Source: Limnanthes douglasii subsp. nivea
Lineage: Eukaryota; Streptophyta; Magnoliopsida; Brassicales; Limnanthaceae
NCBI GenBank assembly: GCA_036936605.1
Contig: JAUPFV010000001.1
Location: 76,279,910 to 76,343,909 of the forward strand
DNA: 64,000 nucleotides
Direction of reading: 5' to 3'
Part shown: positions 44,305 through 56,484 of the stretch, one piece after another
Layout of the letters: the number at the start of each line of letters is the position of its first letter
Position numbering within the stretch: position 1 is the stretch's first letter
Made by a program: the position numbers and the translations under genes
Notes under the pieces: generated by a model
The model's input: the letters and a program-made list of their open reading frames with translations, nothing else
What the model was told of the DNA's origin: nothing
Database searches by the model: none

Positions 44305-44505
44305 GCAGGAAGCAGCTAGGGTTTTGTGTTTGTTAGAAAATATTCCCTTTTTTATTGAACTGTTTTTTATAATGCAAACCCAACTAAGACTCTCAATATA
44401 TAGAGAACTTAGAGGTTTATACAAGAAAACTTAATACACTGAATATTCTAACAAAAGGTTATACAAAGTCACTGGAGGAAGATAAATGCACTGAATATTC
44501 TAACA
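44305..44505 (-). repeat. Copia 3 5' LTR, internal end deleted
   Basis: Begins at GCAGGAAGCAGCTAGG next to the primer site. The TATTAAAAAACAAAG end present in the 3' LTR is missing. Confidence 0.85.
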
Positions 44506-44510
44506 TTTAC

Positions 44511-46107
44511 ATTTTTTTTAAACTATTTGGAAGTGTTATGATTTCAAGTTCAATCCATGTTCATCAGCTGCACCAACAACATAGGTTGATCCATCCGTTT
44601 AGATTTCACTAGTCGTCATAAGATGAACACTAAAAGTATCTATTACCTTTATTGTCTCATTACAAGCTCATAATTATTAGTGTAAGAAACTTAAGAATGT
44701 ATAACAGTTTCAATTTACATATTTATTTTATAAAACAATTGATTTTCCAAAACTGATTTCGGTTTCAGTTTAAAGTAAACCCTATACCCCAATTGACCTA
44801 TGGTAATTTGTCATGACTATTCATTCATAATTTATTCAAAATCAACCATAAATCTTCAATTTACCCTATATCAGTTAAATAAAACTTAATAAATCTTGCA
44901 TACTTTTACATATTAAACGAATACATGAATCTGATTGATGAATTGATTTCATCTGATTGATAAATCAAAAAAGATATACAGAGAATAAGAGATTCGTTGT
45001 TGAAAGAGAAATCATAAATTGGGTTCAATCAAAAAATTATAATGAGATTGCAATAACAATCACATAAGTAACAAATGTCTTTTATCGGAGGTTTATATGA
45101 CAGTCTACCTCCAACTGGTTCTATAATCCTTGTACAATGCCCCTAAACAGAAGGTAGTGAAGAACATCAACTCTATGTATCACCATTACTCGCGGGCTTA
45201 AAAGACTGAAAACTCATTTCCCTAGATTCTTTTAGCATTCATTGTAGTTCTTTGACTAAAAATATGAATTTCAGAAATAAATGAGACAATTCACCATAAA
45301 ATTAAGCTAAATACTGATCACGTAATATAATAAGGTTAACTTACTTCTAAAAGATGAAGCCAAAATGCAAAATTCAACACTTCAATTGTGCGAGAATTAT
45401 AAGCACGAGACTAATCAAAAGATATGCTTATAGAAAAATTGACATCACATATTATATACTAAAATCATTACATATCATATTTAAATTCAAACAATAGTCA
45501 AATTATAATATTATTGGATGTATTTTATTAGAAAGTTGGACAAAACCTAAAAATAACACCATCACATGAACAATACATGAGTCTAAAAACACAATTTACA
45601 ACTAACAAGTGTTGGATATCATCAAAGCATAATGATTCACTATCATCTTCAATAATTTTAGTATCCAATACCTTCATGATTCTGACTCATAATTTTTTTT
45701 TTTCATCTTAACATAGAACAAATAGAAAAACTTACTTAAAAAATACGCAAACATCTACTTTTATATTTATACATGTATGAGAACATATTTCTTATCTCAA
45801 TTCGAAATTTAAAATAATAAATTTAGGTGATATAATTTTAAGCTATTATACCAAAATAATTTAATAATTCTTAAATTCAAATTCAATTTCAAATCACTAT
45901 TTTTTCTACCATCCCTCTAAAATATGAGGGTATAACAAAATTAGAGTTTAAATATTATCTTACGAAAAAATTAAATTTTATACAAATGGTTGCACTGATC
46001 CAATATATTAAAATGGTATGATGTTAAACTGTAACAACAAAACTGTATTTTTAAAAAACACTTTTCTCGTGTAATAATTATTATGAAAGTTTTATCTAAA
46101 CATCCTT
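44511..46107. other. AT-rich intergenic sequence
   Basis: About 1.6 kb without a recognisable gene, tRNA or repeat. Long T and A runs. Nothing supported. Confidence 0.4.
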
Positions 46108-46321
46108 TTATCGTGGAACAAAATTTGTTGAATTATTTGAATTCTTTATGACATTCTTAGATGTTATGCGAAGAGCTTTAGTAGTTCCACCAATCAAAGG
46201 ACTTCCACTTATATAAATTCTAAAAACAATGAAATTAACGCTAGTTTAAAATCAATAAAAGAAATGTACATATATACCGATAAACTTGTATTGGCGGAAG
46301 AGAGTCAAAGAGAGAACCCAT
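46108..46321 (-). CDS. Tentative two-exon small ORF, unrecognised
   Basis: ATG at 46321 opens MGSLFDSLPPIQVY, a GT donor follows at 46277, and an acceptor TTTTTAG precedes 46219. The second exon continues in frame (SGSPLIGGTTKALRITSKN) to a TAA at 46108. Total about 51 residues. The intron is short (58 bp) and AT-rich, as plant introns are. I recognise no family. It may be the 5' part of a host gene whose rest is lost, or chance. Confidence 0.2.
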
Positions 46322-46339
46322 AGCTATGGCGATTTTGAT

Positions 46340-47233
46340 GGTGGAAAAACTTACGTTTGGAAACTGTGTTGGTTATAATGGAGACGAGACAGAATAATAA
46401 ATCCGGTAGATTAGACAGTTACTTACGTAAACCAGATTTTAACGGTCTTATTCGTCCTGACCAAACTCAGAACTCAATCCACACTGAACTCAAAACTTTG
46501 TTGATAATACTATCAGATCGGTCTCAGACAGACCCTATCTCAACAGTCCAGGCCGTATTACCGGATCAGTTGCCCCAATAACAACCTTAAACTTAGAGGT
46601 AAGGGAGTAAAATTGCAGCTTTTAAATTAAAATAGAGAACTAAAATATGTTCAAAACACAGGTTGAATACACTGCTACAACAGTTCTATCTCTACCAAGT
46701 TTATTAACTCTGACCGGAAAAGAAAAACTGCAACTGATATCTGATGAGTCCGGATTCTGTCACCACATTTAATGGGAACCGGACATGGTCAATTCGGACA
46801 ATGTCCACCTTACCGGACAGGGGCAGTTCCGACACCATCATCCACTGAACTATCTGAACAGAACTAAAGTACTTAAAACCTAATCATTTTTTGACTAATT
46901 TGCCTATTTACTTACTTAGAACTAATCGATCTTTAAACTCGACCCGAATCCATTAAACACAACCTGAAAGCCCATATGACCCAAACATAAGGGTATAAAT
47001 ACCTAACCACCAACATTAAATGAGAGTAATGAAAATTAAATACAACCAGGCAGCTCAATTCTCCCTCTACATTCTACCCAAACGTTAAATACTCTCAAAA
47101 TTCCACAAAACTCTAAACAAAAATTACAAACTTACCCTCAAACGAAAATAAACCATACCAAATTGGCGACCATAGTGGCAGCATCGACGGTGCCTGAATC
47201 TAGTATTCAAAACCATCAAAAAAACCAGTCCGA
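46340..47233 (+). other. Probable 5' LTR and leader of the Ty3 element
   Basis: Upstream of the gag ATG (47234) lie a TATA-like GGGTATAAATACC near 46990 and a sequence TTGGCGACCATAGTGGCAGC near 47162 that fits the position and TGGCG start of a Ty3 primer-binding site. LTR borders could not be fixed because the 3' LTR of this element is missing. Confidence 0.4.
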
Positions 47234-50200
47234 ATGAATCCGGACGCATCGGAAGTACCACCAGCTTTGCTTGAAGTGGTGGGAGAAAATGATGAATATA
47301 CCATCGAGGAGAGTGATAGGTTAAAGGGCAAGATAGAAGCTCTGAGGGCAGAGAGGGCAAAGATGGGCATAAAAGAGAAGTCAAAGGCATCAGTTTCTCA
47401 TTATATTGACAACCCTAGAGAGCATGAGCCTTCAAAGACCCATGTGAGTACGAAGAAGACTCATGCTAGCTCCAAAACGTCTCATCGGTCCAAGCCGGTG
47501 GAGAGCTCTGATTCAGACTCAGAATCTTCCAGTAGCTCCTCGGGTGAAGATGGAGTTGAAGAATCCTTGTCCTCCAGCAGTGATGAGGGCCGATCTAAAA
47601 AGAAGCAAAAGTTGGTTAAGAAGTATTCAAGAAAAAGGGATAGGCATGGAAAGTTAAAGAGGAATATTGGCAAAGGGTCATCTCATAGCAGGAGACACAT
47701 AGACCAGATGCTAGTGGATCCTTTTTCCTTCCATGATGAACCAGGTATCTTTGCAACTCCCAATAAGGATACTGTTTTCAGTCATGGCCGGAATTGGAGA
47801 CAATCTCCATTGTCAGCCAAGATTCTGTCCGGAAACCTCCCTAAGAGGTTTAATAGTACAAAAATGGAGAAATACGATGGCAGTAAAGATCCGGACAATC
47901 ACTTGGAACAATTCAAAAATTTCATGATGAATTTTTGATGACGACAAGTTGCTTTGTAGAGCATTCTCCCAATACTTTACGGGGAGTGCTCTGAAGTGGT
48001 ATAACAGCCTACCACAGGGGTGCATCAGAAATTTCGATACCTTCTGGGTGGCCTTCCGGAGGCAGTTTGTTGGAAGTAAGGAGGTGAAGGGCAATAGGGA
48101 CACAATTATCCATTGTGCCCAAGAACCGAATGAATCTCTAAAAGAATACATAAGACGTTTTGTAAACACCAAAAATGGGTTGGTTGATTGCTTTGAGCAA
48201 GTAGCAATAGCATCTTTGAGGCAGGGCTTCAACCCTGGAAATTTAGCTGATTCAGTGACCAGGAAAAAAGTCATGACTTGGGGAGGTCTACTGAATTAGG
48301 TTGGAAAGCAAATTAACGTTGATGAAACGAAGAAAAGTAGGGTGCACAGGCAGGTGAGGTCTGCTCCGGTTGCACCAAATCCAAACCAAAATCAGTCCGG
48401 GAACAAAGCAAGGGAAACCAGACAGGGTCATAACAGAGCTAAAGCACAGTCTCAGCCAGCTGCACCTGCCCAGAGTCAGCAATCTAGAAACAAGCGAGGA
48501 CCTTGGGTTCAACCAAAGTGGTTTGCTGAGTTAAAAGATAATGTAGCCACCATTTATGACAAAACAAAGGAAGAAGTACACTATAGAAGGCCGGCTGCGC
48601 TACAATCTCCTAAGGAGCATCGTAACAATTGTTTCTGTCAGTATCATAATGATACTGGCCATACCACCGAGGATTGTATTGCTTTAAAGCAAGAAGTCTA
48701 GAATTTAATTGAGAGAGGAAAGTTGGGAGCATATGTTAAAAGAAGAGGAGGAAGTAGGCCTGATAACGCTCATCAGGCTGGTCCAAACAATGCAGGCACA
48801 TCCGCTCCGGAGGGAGCTATGGTGATAATCGAAAGATTCGATGTAGAGTCAAAATACCTGGACCCTGATCCAACTCGAAACAGAGTAGGTGCCATTGAGG
48901 AACGTTGCAAAAAGTGTCTAGGCTTATTAACTTTTTTGAATCACTCATAATTTTCGGAGAGAATACCATGACAGCACCCACTACTTCTTCGAGGAAGAGG
49001 CATGTTCATACTTTAGCTACCCAGCTGGAAGGAGGCATGACTTCCTATCAATCGCAGATTCCATTCCCCTTCATTATTTTCGACGACGATGACTTGAGGG
49101 ATATAGTAGGTCCTCATGAAGATGCTGTTGTCATAGGAGCATCCATTGGAGGCAATGACATAAGACGAATTTTGGTGGATACTGGGAGTTCAGCCAATAT
49201 CCTCTTTTTAACTTCCTACAAAAAGACGAAGAATCCAGCAGTAATTCAGCATTCAGACAGGTCAATTGTGGGTTTCACTGGAAGCTCAGCAGATGTGATC
49301 AGGGAGTTTGAAGAGGATGTTTTGTTGGGCAAGGGCCCTTTTAAGAAGATGGTTAGAATAATTTTTATTGTGGTGGATTGTCCCACTTGTTATAATGATA
49401 TTCTAGGGAGGTCTTGGCTCTCTAGGATGCATGCAGTGGCCTCAACAGTCCACCAATTTTTGAAATATGCTGTGCAAGGACAAGTGGGAGTTGTTCGGAG
49501 CAGCCAAAAGATAGCAAGAGAGTGTTATGCAACAGCACTGGCTCCTCGGACGTTGGGGGCAGTTCGTATCAATGAGGATTAGCAGTTTGAGGGGATTTCT
49601 GGGGGTGAGGGTGAAATTGATGATTCCAGAGAGACCCCTGGAGTTTTAATACCGGTTGAAGAAGTTGAAACACATTCTTTGGAAGAGGGAAAAAATGTTA
49701 AGATAGGGTATAAAATGACATCTAAACTAAAGGCTAAGATGGTGAAGTTCTTGAAAAACCATCAGCATGTTTTTGCTTGGTGCAATGCTGATGTTACCGG
49801 GGTGCCAGGAGATATTATATCACATCACCTATCCATCCGAAGAGACATAGCACCTGTGGTACAAAAGAGAAGAGCTTTTTCCAAGGAAAAGGCTGATGTC
49901 ATCGTTCAAGAAGTTGACAGGCTTACTAAAATGGGGCACATAAAGGAGTCTCAGTATCCTTTATGGACAGCCAATGCAGTCTTGGTGAAAAAGAAAAATG
50001 GCAAGTGACGTATGTGTATTGACTTTACAGATCTCAATAGGGCTTGCCCAAAAGATTTATACCCGGTCCCCCGGATTGATCAGCTAGTGGATTCCACTTC
50101 TGGGAATAAGCTACTATCTTTCATGGATGCCTTCTTCGGGTACAATCAAATTCAAGTAAATCCGAAGGATCAGGAGCATACAAAGTTTGTTACTGATATG

Positions 50201-50690
50201 GGTCTTCATTGTTACAAGGTGATGCCATTTGGGTTAAAAATGCTGGGGCTACTTATCAGAGGTTGGTAAATAAAGCTTTTGCTGATCAAATTGGAAGAAA
50301 CATGGAAGTATACATCAACGACATGATGGTAAAAAGTGTGGATGAAGAGCTACACTTGACAGACGTCCAAGAAACTTTTGCTAACTTAGTAAAAGTAAAT
50401 TTGAAGCTAAATCCAGAAAAGTGTGTGTTTGGAGTACAGTCCGGAAAATTCTTGAGGTATGTAATAAGTGAACAAGGGATACACCCTGATCCGGACCAGC
50501 TTAATGCTTTATTCCAAATGGAACCTCCTCGGAATATTAAAGAGGTACAACGGTTGACTGGGAGGTTGTCTGCGTCATCTCGAGGTCTTCGGACAGATGT
50601 GCTCCGTTCTTTTAAACTTTAAAAGGTGCAAAGGGATTTGACTGGACTTCACAATGTGGCGAGGCCTTCAATGAAATTAAAAAACACCTT
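47234..50690 (+). pseudogene. Ty3-type (Tat-like) gag-pol, 3' truncated
   Basis: Gag from ATG 47234: acidic/basic low-complexity N-terminal region with a long Ser run, then the gag core (EKYDGSKDPDNHLEQF; after a shift ALKWYNSLPQGCIRNF, FRRQFVGS), a CXXH..D.GHTTEDC-type knuckle near 48640, retropepsin near 49170 (ILVDTGSSANILFL), then reverse transcriptase 49679-50622 (VLVKKKNGK, stop, MCIDFTDLNRACPKDLYP, shift at about 50240, YINDMMVKS). The catalytic YVDD is YIND. The RNase H entry (GFDWTSQCGEAF) stops at about 50690, so RNase H, integrase and 3' LTR are missing. Stops or shifts near 47937, 48297, 48700, 48948, 49582 and 50008. Confidence 0.85.
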
Positions 50691-51376
50691 CATCAAAATT
50701 GGAATCAGATTCGATGTGTCTAGTCAGAAATTGGCCAAGTGAGTCAAAAATCGTGTAAGATGAGTAGGAAAATAGTGTACCAAACAACTGATATATATAA
50801 TAATTATATTGTTATGATAAAAATAGAATAGTGAAAGTGTGAGATGGGGTCCATGAAAAAGTGGTGTGTATCGGTATTAGGTTTAGTATGAGTTATGAAA
50901 AAGAGGTTTCTACTAAAAAGTAGAATGACAGAGGGAAAATTTGTGAGCATATTCTTGAAATATCTGCCTTTGGGAAAATGTTGAAGGGAATTATGGTAGA
51001 CTTTTATGCGGAGTGTGTGGTATGATTCATATTTCCATCATTACCAAAGGATTTTAAGTAAATACCAATAAGTTGATTTCCCACACTACACATGAGAAAG
51101 AGAAACTTAAATTTAGAATGCGTGAGATTAATATGGTAGAATTTTCAAAAAGAATGGAGTATAAGAGGAAGGCTAATGGAAAAGTATAAGTCAAGGCCAG
51201 GTAAAGAAGAAAAAGCATGAGGAATCGACCACTAGTCATTATTTTTTCTGCAAAGAAAAAAATTCTGAGAAACGTCGGGCTTACATGTTAAAAAAATATA
51301 CTCTCACAACTTTTTTAGTTTTGGAAATTAATATTGTTTCTGTGAAAATGAATATTTGGTATGTTTAGAAGATGAA
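50691..51376. repeat. Inverted fragment of the composite repeat
   Basis: Bases about 50955-51372 are the reverse complement of about 52905-53340 (Copia gag/knuckle part of unit C). Reading plus, GKMLKGIMVDFYAECVV and the TRHYFF..K-type knuckle region can be followed. Together with unit C it makes an inverted pair 1.5 kb apart. 50700-50950 has no recognised content. Confidence 0.7.
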
Positions 51377-51576
51377 TATGATGAGAGAATATAAAAAATA
51401 ATTAGCTTTGATAACTTTCAAGAGGGGGGTCTTCGTTAGAAAACATATTGTAGGAGTACTTGATTAAATATATAGTTGATTGCATGGGAGATGTTTTGAT
51501 AAGGACGAGTATTTTTATTAAGATGGAAGAGGAAAAGAAAGGAGGGGCTATGTAAGCCAAAGTATTAGATTAAATA

Positions 51577-52222
51577 TTGGATGTTGTTAGTGAACCAGTT
51601 AACCGGTCTCATCATTCTTATTATGACACTTCAAATAGAAGGTTCACTTCATTCAATGTACTAATTGCTACAATTTATGATAAAACATGGGACAAGTTAA
51701 ACAACCGTGTACCAAGAGCAATATTTGAATTAATTAATGAAAGAAACAACATATATTATTGTACTTACCATAAGGACCATGGTCGTTCAATGAGAGATTC
51801 TCTTTAGTTAATAGATAAAGAAGAGCTTGTTGAGTTTATTAAAGGAACCAATGGTGAGATGAGAGATGGAAAAACTACACGAGACATTATAAAACAATAA
51901 CAAACTGATAAACATGAGCTTTGTATAAATTCAGCGGCAGACACTTTATCGAGGACGACACATTCATCAAGAAAAAAGTACATAAATTTTTTGAAAGTTC
52001 ATTTTATAGACGATGATTCATCTATGCATCTATATAAGAATCTTGGTTTGACATTGTCATTCACTGATGATGATTCAAGAGGATTGATAACACCATATGA
52101 ATAAGTTTTTGGTGACTTTAAAGACTGCTAAGGTATTATAAGAAGGGTCGTTATTGAGAAATTTTTTGGTTCAAATGGTAGCAACGCTGGTGTTGTTTTG
52201 ATTACTTTATATGGGGAATAAA
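51577..52222 (+). pseudogene. Ty3-type gag knuckle and protease scrap (unit C)
   Basis: ATIYDKTWDKLNNR and YYCTYHKDHGRSMRDSL match the end of Ty3 gag with its C..H.DHGH.T.DC-type motif. After stops, FIDDDSSMHLYKNLGLTLSF follows as a degenerate retropepsin. Parallel scraps are in units A and B. Confidence 0.5.
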
Positions 52223-52238
52223 CTAAACAAGTTATTCA

Positions 52239-53650
52239 TCAATACATGATATAAAAAACTGTTTCCCGTTCCATAATTCTTGTGGAAACGGTCCACATAT
52301 ATCGGGTATGTATCAATGTTGAGACTTCAGTTGCTCTATATTCCCATACTCTTTTAGTTTGGGTTTGTTTCTCGTTGATACACTCAATACATGTACCGAA
52401 AGCAGAGTAGTCTAGAGGACCCAATAAACCTTCAATTACAAGCTTATCCAACCTAATAAATAGTTTAAAGGATTTTTCAGACTTAATAATTTTGTTTCGT
52501 ATACGTTGTGCAATCATGGAAATATTGTGATTATTAACAATATATAATAAATAAAAATTATCTTCTTTTATCAAACATTCATTTCCGACAATCACATTAT
52601 TTAAAGAGAGTGTAAAAACGTTTTTCCCCATAAGACAAGAATATCCCTACAAGTTTAAAACTGGAAAAAAAAAATCAAATTCCTCCAATAAATGGGAAGA
52701 AACATAACAGTTTTTGAATATAAAACATGTGTGGTGGAAAGTTTTAAATGTAGATAGTAAATCACCAAAACTTGGTATGAGCTCCCGTCTGTTGTGAAGA
52801 TTGATCTTTCATCATCATTTAGTATCCTGCTCTTTGGTGTACCTTGTAAAAAAATAAATACATGAGTTGTTGCAATCAAATCAACCCACCAAATATTCAT
52901 TTTCACAGAAACAATATTAATTTCCAAAACTAAAAAAGTTGTGAGAGTATATTTTTTTAACATGTAAGCCCGACGTTTCTCACAATTTTTTTCTTTGCAG
53001 AAAAAATAATGACTAGTGGTCGATTCCTCATGCTTTTTCTTCTTTATCTGGCCTTGACTTATACTTTTCCATTAGCCTTCCTCTTATACTCCATTCTTTT
53101 TGAAAATTCTATCATATTAATCTCACGCATTCTAAATTTAAGTTTCTCTTTCTCATGTGTAGTGTGGAAAATCAACTTATTGATATCACACTTTTCCGCA
53201 TACAGTTATAGGTGGACTATAAATACTTAAAATACTTTGGTAATGATGGAAATATGAATCATACCACATACTCCTCATAAAGGTCTACCATGATTTCCTT
53301 CAACATTTTCCCAAAGGCAGATATTTCAAGAATATGCTCACAAATTTTCCCTCTGTCATTGTACTTTTTAGTAGAAACCTCGTTTATAAGGTGCTGCATC
53401 TCTACCTTTTTGTTGTTGGCAAAGACTTTCTCGACTTCTATAACAAAGATCGTAGTTGTAATAACATTGTTCGGGACAGCCCCACAAAGTACTAATGGGA
53501 ATCCCTATAACATAAGACCCATGCATAACTTATTTGATTTCTCTTATTTTTTAATCTCCTTAGTTTCTTCCGGTGTACTTTCCAGACTAACAAAAAAGGG
53601 GTCTGGGGTGGGGGTCATAGCATGGTCATACTTATGTATAAATAGATACA
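52239..53650 (-). pseudogene. Copia gag-protease-pre-integrase remnant (unit C)
   Basis: As in unit A but longer in frame. Read right to left: gag helices near 53600-53290, decayed knuckle near 52990, protease 52963-52655 (NIWWVDLIATTHVF, the DSGATTH position degraded), pre-integrase 52631-52239 (CIECINEKQTQTK). No integrase core or reverse transcriptase. Confidence 0.6.
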
Positions 53651-55194
53651 TCAGTTTATGCTTTTTCCATAAGGTAAAATCAGAATAATCTAACACGGAT
53701 GTACGATTTTCCAAAATAAGGTAACCCAAGCACTAGAAAAAAAACAAATAACACACAAAACACATTTAGATTCATGACATATAACTAAATAACACGCACT
53801 AAAATGGTATCATACTAAGATGCATTGTGTAAAGTTTGAGTAAAATACCATGACCATATTTTTTAATTTTCTAAATAGTAGTGAAACCTTCAGGGCTGAT
53901 TTTACTTAAATTAAAATAACCATAATTTAATTTTCTTAGGTATCCGTGAAACCTATTAAGGGCTGATTTCACCTACTTAAAATTAAAAAAAATTCAAGGA
54001 TGAATCTAATTTTTCTAAGTATCGCTGCAATCTTTCGGACGATCGATTTTACATACTTAGAATTAAATACACTACAAATAACATTTTCTGTAAAAAAAAT
54101 GTTGTCCATGATAACTTTAAACCCAAACCTTAACCTTCCGGATGACCGATAATAACTTAATTTATATTAATCCTCAAACATTTCGAAGCCTGGAACCCTC
54201 AAATATATTAATTTTGACCTTATAATGGATGATTAAATTAATTCTAAGGTTCACTTACCGATCTTCGAAACCTTTGTCATGTATATCAATTTAAAATTCA
54301 AATAGAGAATAATTTATTTCACAATTATGCAACAAATCATAGAATTCGATTTAAATTAATTCAATTAAACACATGATCCTGATTTTTTAAAATTAATTTT
54401 TAATTAATTTAAATTGAATTCTATGATTTGTTTTATAAAGCTTTGTGTTTGGGTATGCTATTTATCTACTTAAACTTAATTGGTTCAGTTTCATATCGGA
54501 TCTATCGGTTTACCGATTTTATCAATTTGGTTGGTAATCGGTTTTACTGGTTTATCAGTTCGGTTCCAAACCGGTTTTATTGTTTCTGTTCTCTATCGGT
54601 TTTGGTTTTTAAAATAGAACCGCGAACCGAACCGTTAAGGATCCGTCCGGTTTTTATCGATTCGGTTCTGGTTCTCGATTCTCCAAAACCGTTAATGACC
54701 CTAGTTATGAGACGTAGCACTAAAAAACATCTCTTTCGGACGTAAGTCACTAAAGAAACATCTCAACAGAGGTTTGTTCTCCGTCTATACGATGGTTTGT
54801 GCCATTTTATACAAAATGTCTATAGAAAATAGTAATTTAGTTGGTAGTGGAATAATGGAAGAGAGAGTAGTGTTATCTTTTAGTGTAAGACAACTAGAAA
54901 AGTCTAGTTAGCATAGGATATCAAATCAAAGAGACGTAGAAAGTAGAATAACTTTTAGTTGGTAAAATAATGCATTCATACATTGAACCAAACCAAACGT
55001 TTGATAAATTTTATCAACTTGTGATTTAGTCCCGTTGTCTCTCTACTTTATTGTTGCCATTTTATTTTTTAAATTGATCCGAACTTTTTAAAATTAGTGT
55101 TATCTTTTAGTGCAAGACAACTGGAGAAGGTAGCATAGGATATGCTACCAAAGAGACGTAGAAAGTATAATGACTTTAAGTTGGTAAAATTAGA

Positions 55195-55833
55195 GGTGTT
55201 CGGTCCGGTTCGGTCCGGGTCTTGACGGAACCGGACCGGACCGTTAAGTTTTCGGTTTGGTCCGATTTGGTTTGATTCCAGTTCCGGTTCGGTCCGAATA
55301 AGGTTCGATCCTATCTCGGTCAGTTTCGGTTCAGTCCGGTTTCGGTTCGGTCCATTATTTGTTCGGTTTCGGTCCACTTAAAAAAAATTAAATTAAATTA
55401 TAAATTAATTTTCAATTTTTTTTACTTAAATAAATAAATAAAAATAAAAATTTAGAAGTTAATATTTGATTTTTATTAAAAATTGGTAATTAACTATTAA
55501 TTGTGATGATATAATGTATAAAAAAATAGTAAAATAGTCGGTTCTGACGGTTTTATTGGTTCGGTTCCGTATCGATTCTATCGGTTTACTAATCTTCTCT
55601 TTGGTTCCATATCGATTCTACCGGTTTATCGATTTGGTTCCTTACCAGTTTTTTTGTTTCAATTCCTTATCGGTTTCGGTTTTGAAAATAGAACCGTAAA
55701 CCGGACCGTTAAGATTCGGTCCGGTTGTTGGTCTGGTTTTTATCGGTTTGGTTTCGGTCGGTTCTCGATCCAGTTTTTATCGGTTTGGTTCCGGTCCGTT
55801 TTTCGGTTCTTGAGAACCGTTGAAAGCCCCAGG
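55195..55833. repeat. GGTTCGGTCCGG-rich element (copy 2)
   Basis: Same length and order as 38196-38838, beginning AGGTGTTCGGTCCGG and ending CGTTGAAAGCCCC. AT-rich middle (55380-55530). Confidence 0.7.
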
Positions 55834-56235
55834 TAAAACAACTTATTTTTTCTCTAAGTCTTATCTTAAAAAGTTGGTCTAGATATTTATCGACATAGTT
55901 GATACGAGAATACTTTTTCAAATAAAAAATAAATACGAGGGAAAATGATCAAACAATAAGATGATTAAGTGCGATTAATTTTATTTCAGTTGTTTTTTTT
56001 AGAAATGTTATTTTTTACCTTTACTTTTTTGCTATTGTCATTTCAAACGTGTTTTAAGATCATGTCATACATTAAACCAAACCAATCACGGACTATAAAT
56101 TAAATTCCACCTTCTTTTTTAAATTTATGCGGACTTTTTAATAAGACAACTGGAAACGCTAGAATCTACTTTTACTTTTTAGTGGAATGGTAACAGCTGG
56201 AAAGGCAAACAAGATAAAGGTCTTTTTCTATTGGG

Positions 56236-56262
56236 CACCATGCTCTCTCTCACCATTCCAAT
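56236..56262 (+). pseudogene. Possible LSMT-like 5' scrap
   Basis: GGCACCATGCTCTCTCTCACC resembles AGCACCATGCTTTCTCTCATC at 7770-7790. The preceding GGTCTTTTTCTATTG resembles 39151-39165 just before the second stub. Very short; supported mainly by its position beside an IGPS scrap. Confidence 0.35.
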
Positions 56263-56325
56263 ATATTATATTACCAAAATTTTAAATTTTATACAAAACT
56301 CAGCCCACACCGAACAGACAGTTAC

Positions 56326-56404
56326 CAAGGTCTTTGTTATTGATTCCAATTAAGTTAATCCCCTCTATTCCAAGAACACGATCCATTTCTCTTTCATTAT
56401 GTAC
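56326..56404 (-). pseudogene. IGPS exon 7 fragment
   Basis: 79 nt, same length and splice sites as exon 7 of the main copy (28972-29050), with about 3 differences. It encodes VHNEREMDRVLGIEGINLIG-type sequence. Intron homology continues to 56489 with a 40-bp insertion relative to 29051-29090. The exons on either side are absent. Confidence 0.85.
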
Positions 56405-56484
56405 CTAAAGATAAAAAAAAGAGCAATACAAAGAAAGCCTTTAGGCCTACACAATTAGCTATTGCATTTATATCTTTTGCAGAA

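Larger units (their letters stand above)
39678..44505 (-). mobile_element. Copia LTR retrotransposon 3 (minus strand, sister of Copia 2)
   Basis: Left (3') LTR 39678-39888 and right (5') LTR 44305-44505, target duplication TTTAC at 39673-39677 and 44506-44510. The right LTR lacks about 27 bp at its internal edge, ending directly at GGTATCAGAGC of the primer site. A purine tract abuts the left LTR at 39889. Internal sequence is highly similar to Copia 2, but the LTR middle differs. Confidence 0.92.
51560..56100. mobile_element. Composite repeat unit, copy C
   Basis: The most complete copy: Ty3 gag/protease scrap (51577-52222), antisense Copia remnant (52239-53650), AT-rich DNA (53660-54270), GGTTCGGTT arm (54270-55050), a partial second arm and the GGTTCGGTCCGG element (55195-55833), then a tail (56080-56210) that also follows unit B at 38900-39060. 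Confidence 0.6.
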
